Source: Phenylobacterium sp. (GTDB taxonomy: Bacteria; Pseudomonadota; Alphaproteobacteria; Caulobacterales; Caulobacteraceae). From it: a DNA stretch of 6,395 nucleotides. The DNA lies in the NCBI GenBank assembly GCA_019264505.1, contig JAHUZY010000304.1, positions 1-6,395 of the forward strand, in the 5' to 3' direction. A program made the position numbers and the translations under genes. Shown here in pieces: positions 5,991-6,395 of this stretch (position 1 is the stretch's first letter; each line of letters starts with the position of its first letter). The notes under the pieces were generated by a model. The model did no database searches and was not told the DNA's origin. It worked only from the letters and a program-made list of their open reading frames with translations.

Positions 5991-6395
5991 GCGCCTCGGC
6001 CGGCGAGCAGCTCAGCGCCGCCCAGGCCCGCCGCATCGTCCTGGGCGCTCAGGGTTTCGGACGGCCCCGGCCAGCCGCCCCTGGCCGCCGGCATCTGGTC
6101 GAGACCATGACCCGCCTGGGCGTGGTGCAGATCGACTCGGTGAATGTGGTCTCGCGGACCCACTACCTGCCGTTCTTCTCCCGCCTGGGCCCCTACCCCC
6201 GCGACGCCCTGGAGAGTCTGGCCTGGGGCAAACGTCCGCAGTTCTTCGAATACTGGGCCCATGAGGCCTCGCTACTGCCCCTGTCGGCCCAGCCGCTCCT
6301 GCGCTGGCGGATGGAGGATGCGGCCGAAGGCGTCGGCGTTTGGAAGGGGGTCGCCAGGTTCCTGCGTGACCATCCCACCCTGATGGAGCGCGCCC
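5975..6395 (+). CDS. YcaQ/AlkX-type winged-helix DNA glycosylase, N-terminal part, cut by window edge
   Basis: The first 140 residues of a HTH_42 (DUF1006) family protein. Family members are DNA glycosylases that remove bulky alkylated bases and unhook interstrand crosslinks: AlkZ types use a Gln-x-Gln motif, E. coli YcaQ/AlkX types Gln-x-Asp. Here the motif is Q52-I53-D54 in LGVVQIDSVN, so the YcaQ type fits. Other family blocks are RTHYLPFFSRLG (61-72) and FFEYWAHEASLLP (90-102). The ATG at 5975 has the purine-rich GGGGGA at 5960-5965 nine bases upstream. A GTG at 5987, four codons in, would form a GTGA overlap with the kinase stop and is a real alternative. Either way the start sits inside the kinase gene in another frame, which suggests translational coupling. 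The frame is open to the window end. Family assignment is firm; the crosslink-repair role is inferred from characterised relatives. Confidence 0.9.
   Translation, partial: MARAVSASAGEQLSAAQARRIVLGAQGFGRPRPAAPGRRHLVETMTRLGVVQIDSVNVVSRTHYLPFFSRLGPYPRDALESLAWGKRPQFFEYWAHEASLLPLSAQPLLRWRMEDAAEGVGVWKGVARFLRDHPTLMERA

Overview
The window reads as ordinary chromosome of a high-GC alphaproteobacterium. Protein styles point to Caulobacteraceae or close relatives: a plant-type GshA, an HWE-family histidine kinase, and strong avoidance of TTA, CTA and TCA codons. That placement is inference from protein character; there is no rRNA or other marker gene in the window.

Left part (1-1346). A proton-dependent peptide transporter of the POT family is on the minus strand; its C-terminal part lies beyond the window edge. 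It is divided by a 205-bp divergent intergenic region from a plus-strand DUF427 protein of unknown function. Middle part (1349-3557). The minus strand carries rsmE (16S rRNA m3U1498 methyltransferase), then after a 112-bp gap gshA (glutamate-cysteine ligase, first step of glutathione synthesis). gshA runs head-on into the DUF427 gene with only two bases between the two stop codons. Right part (3636-6395). The plus strand carries a PPK2-family polyphosphate kinase, a soluble two-PAS HWE histidine kinase, and the first 140 codons of a YcaQ-type winged-helix DNA glycosylase with a QxD catalytic motif. The glycosylase start lies inside the kinase's last codons.

The genes are mostly single-function housekeeping or stress-related genes (glutathione, polyphosphate, DNA crosslink repair, signal transduction) and do not form one obvious pathway. 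The strongest co-expression evidence is the 16-bp kinase/glycosylase overlap; rsmE-gshA is a possible second co-transcribed pair. No tRNA, rRNA, insertion sequence, CRISPR array, integrase or phage gene was seen. I found no convincing undescribed system. The points most worth a second look are the kinase-glycosylase coupling and the unusual loop and N-terminus of the peptide transporter.
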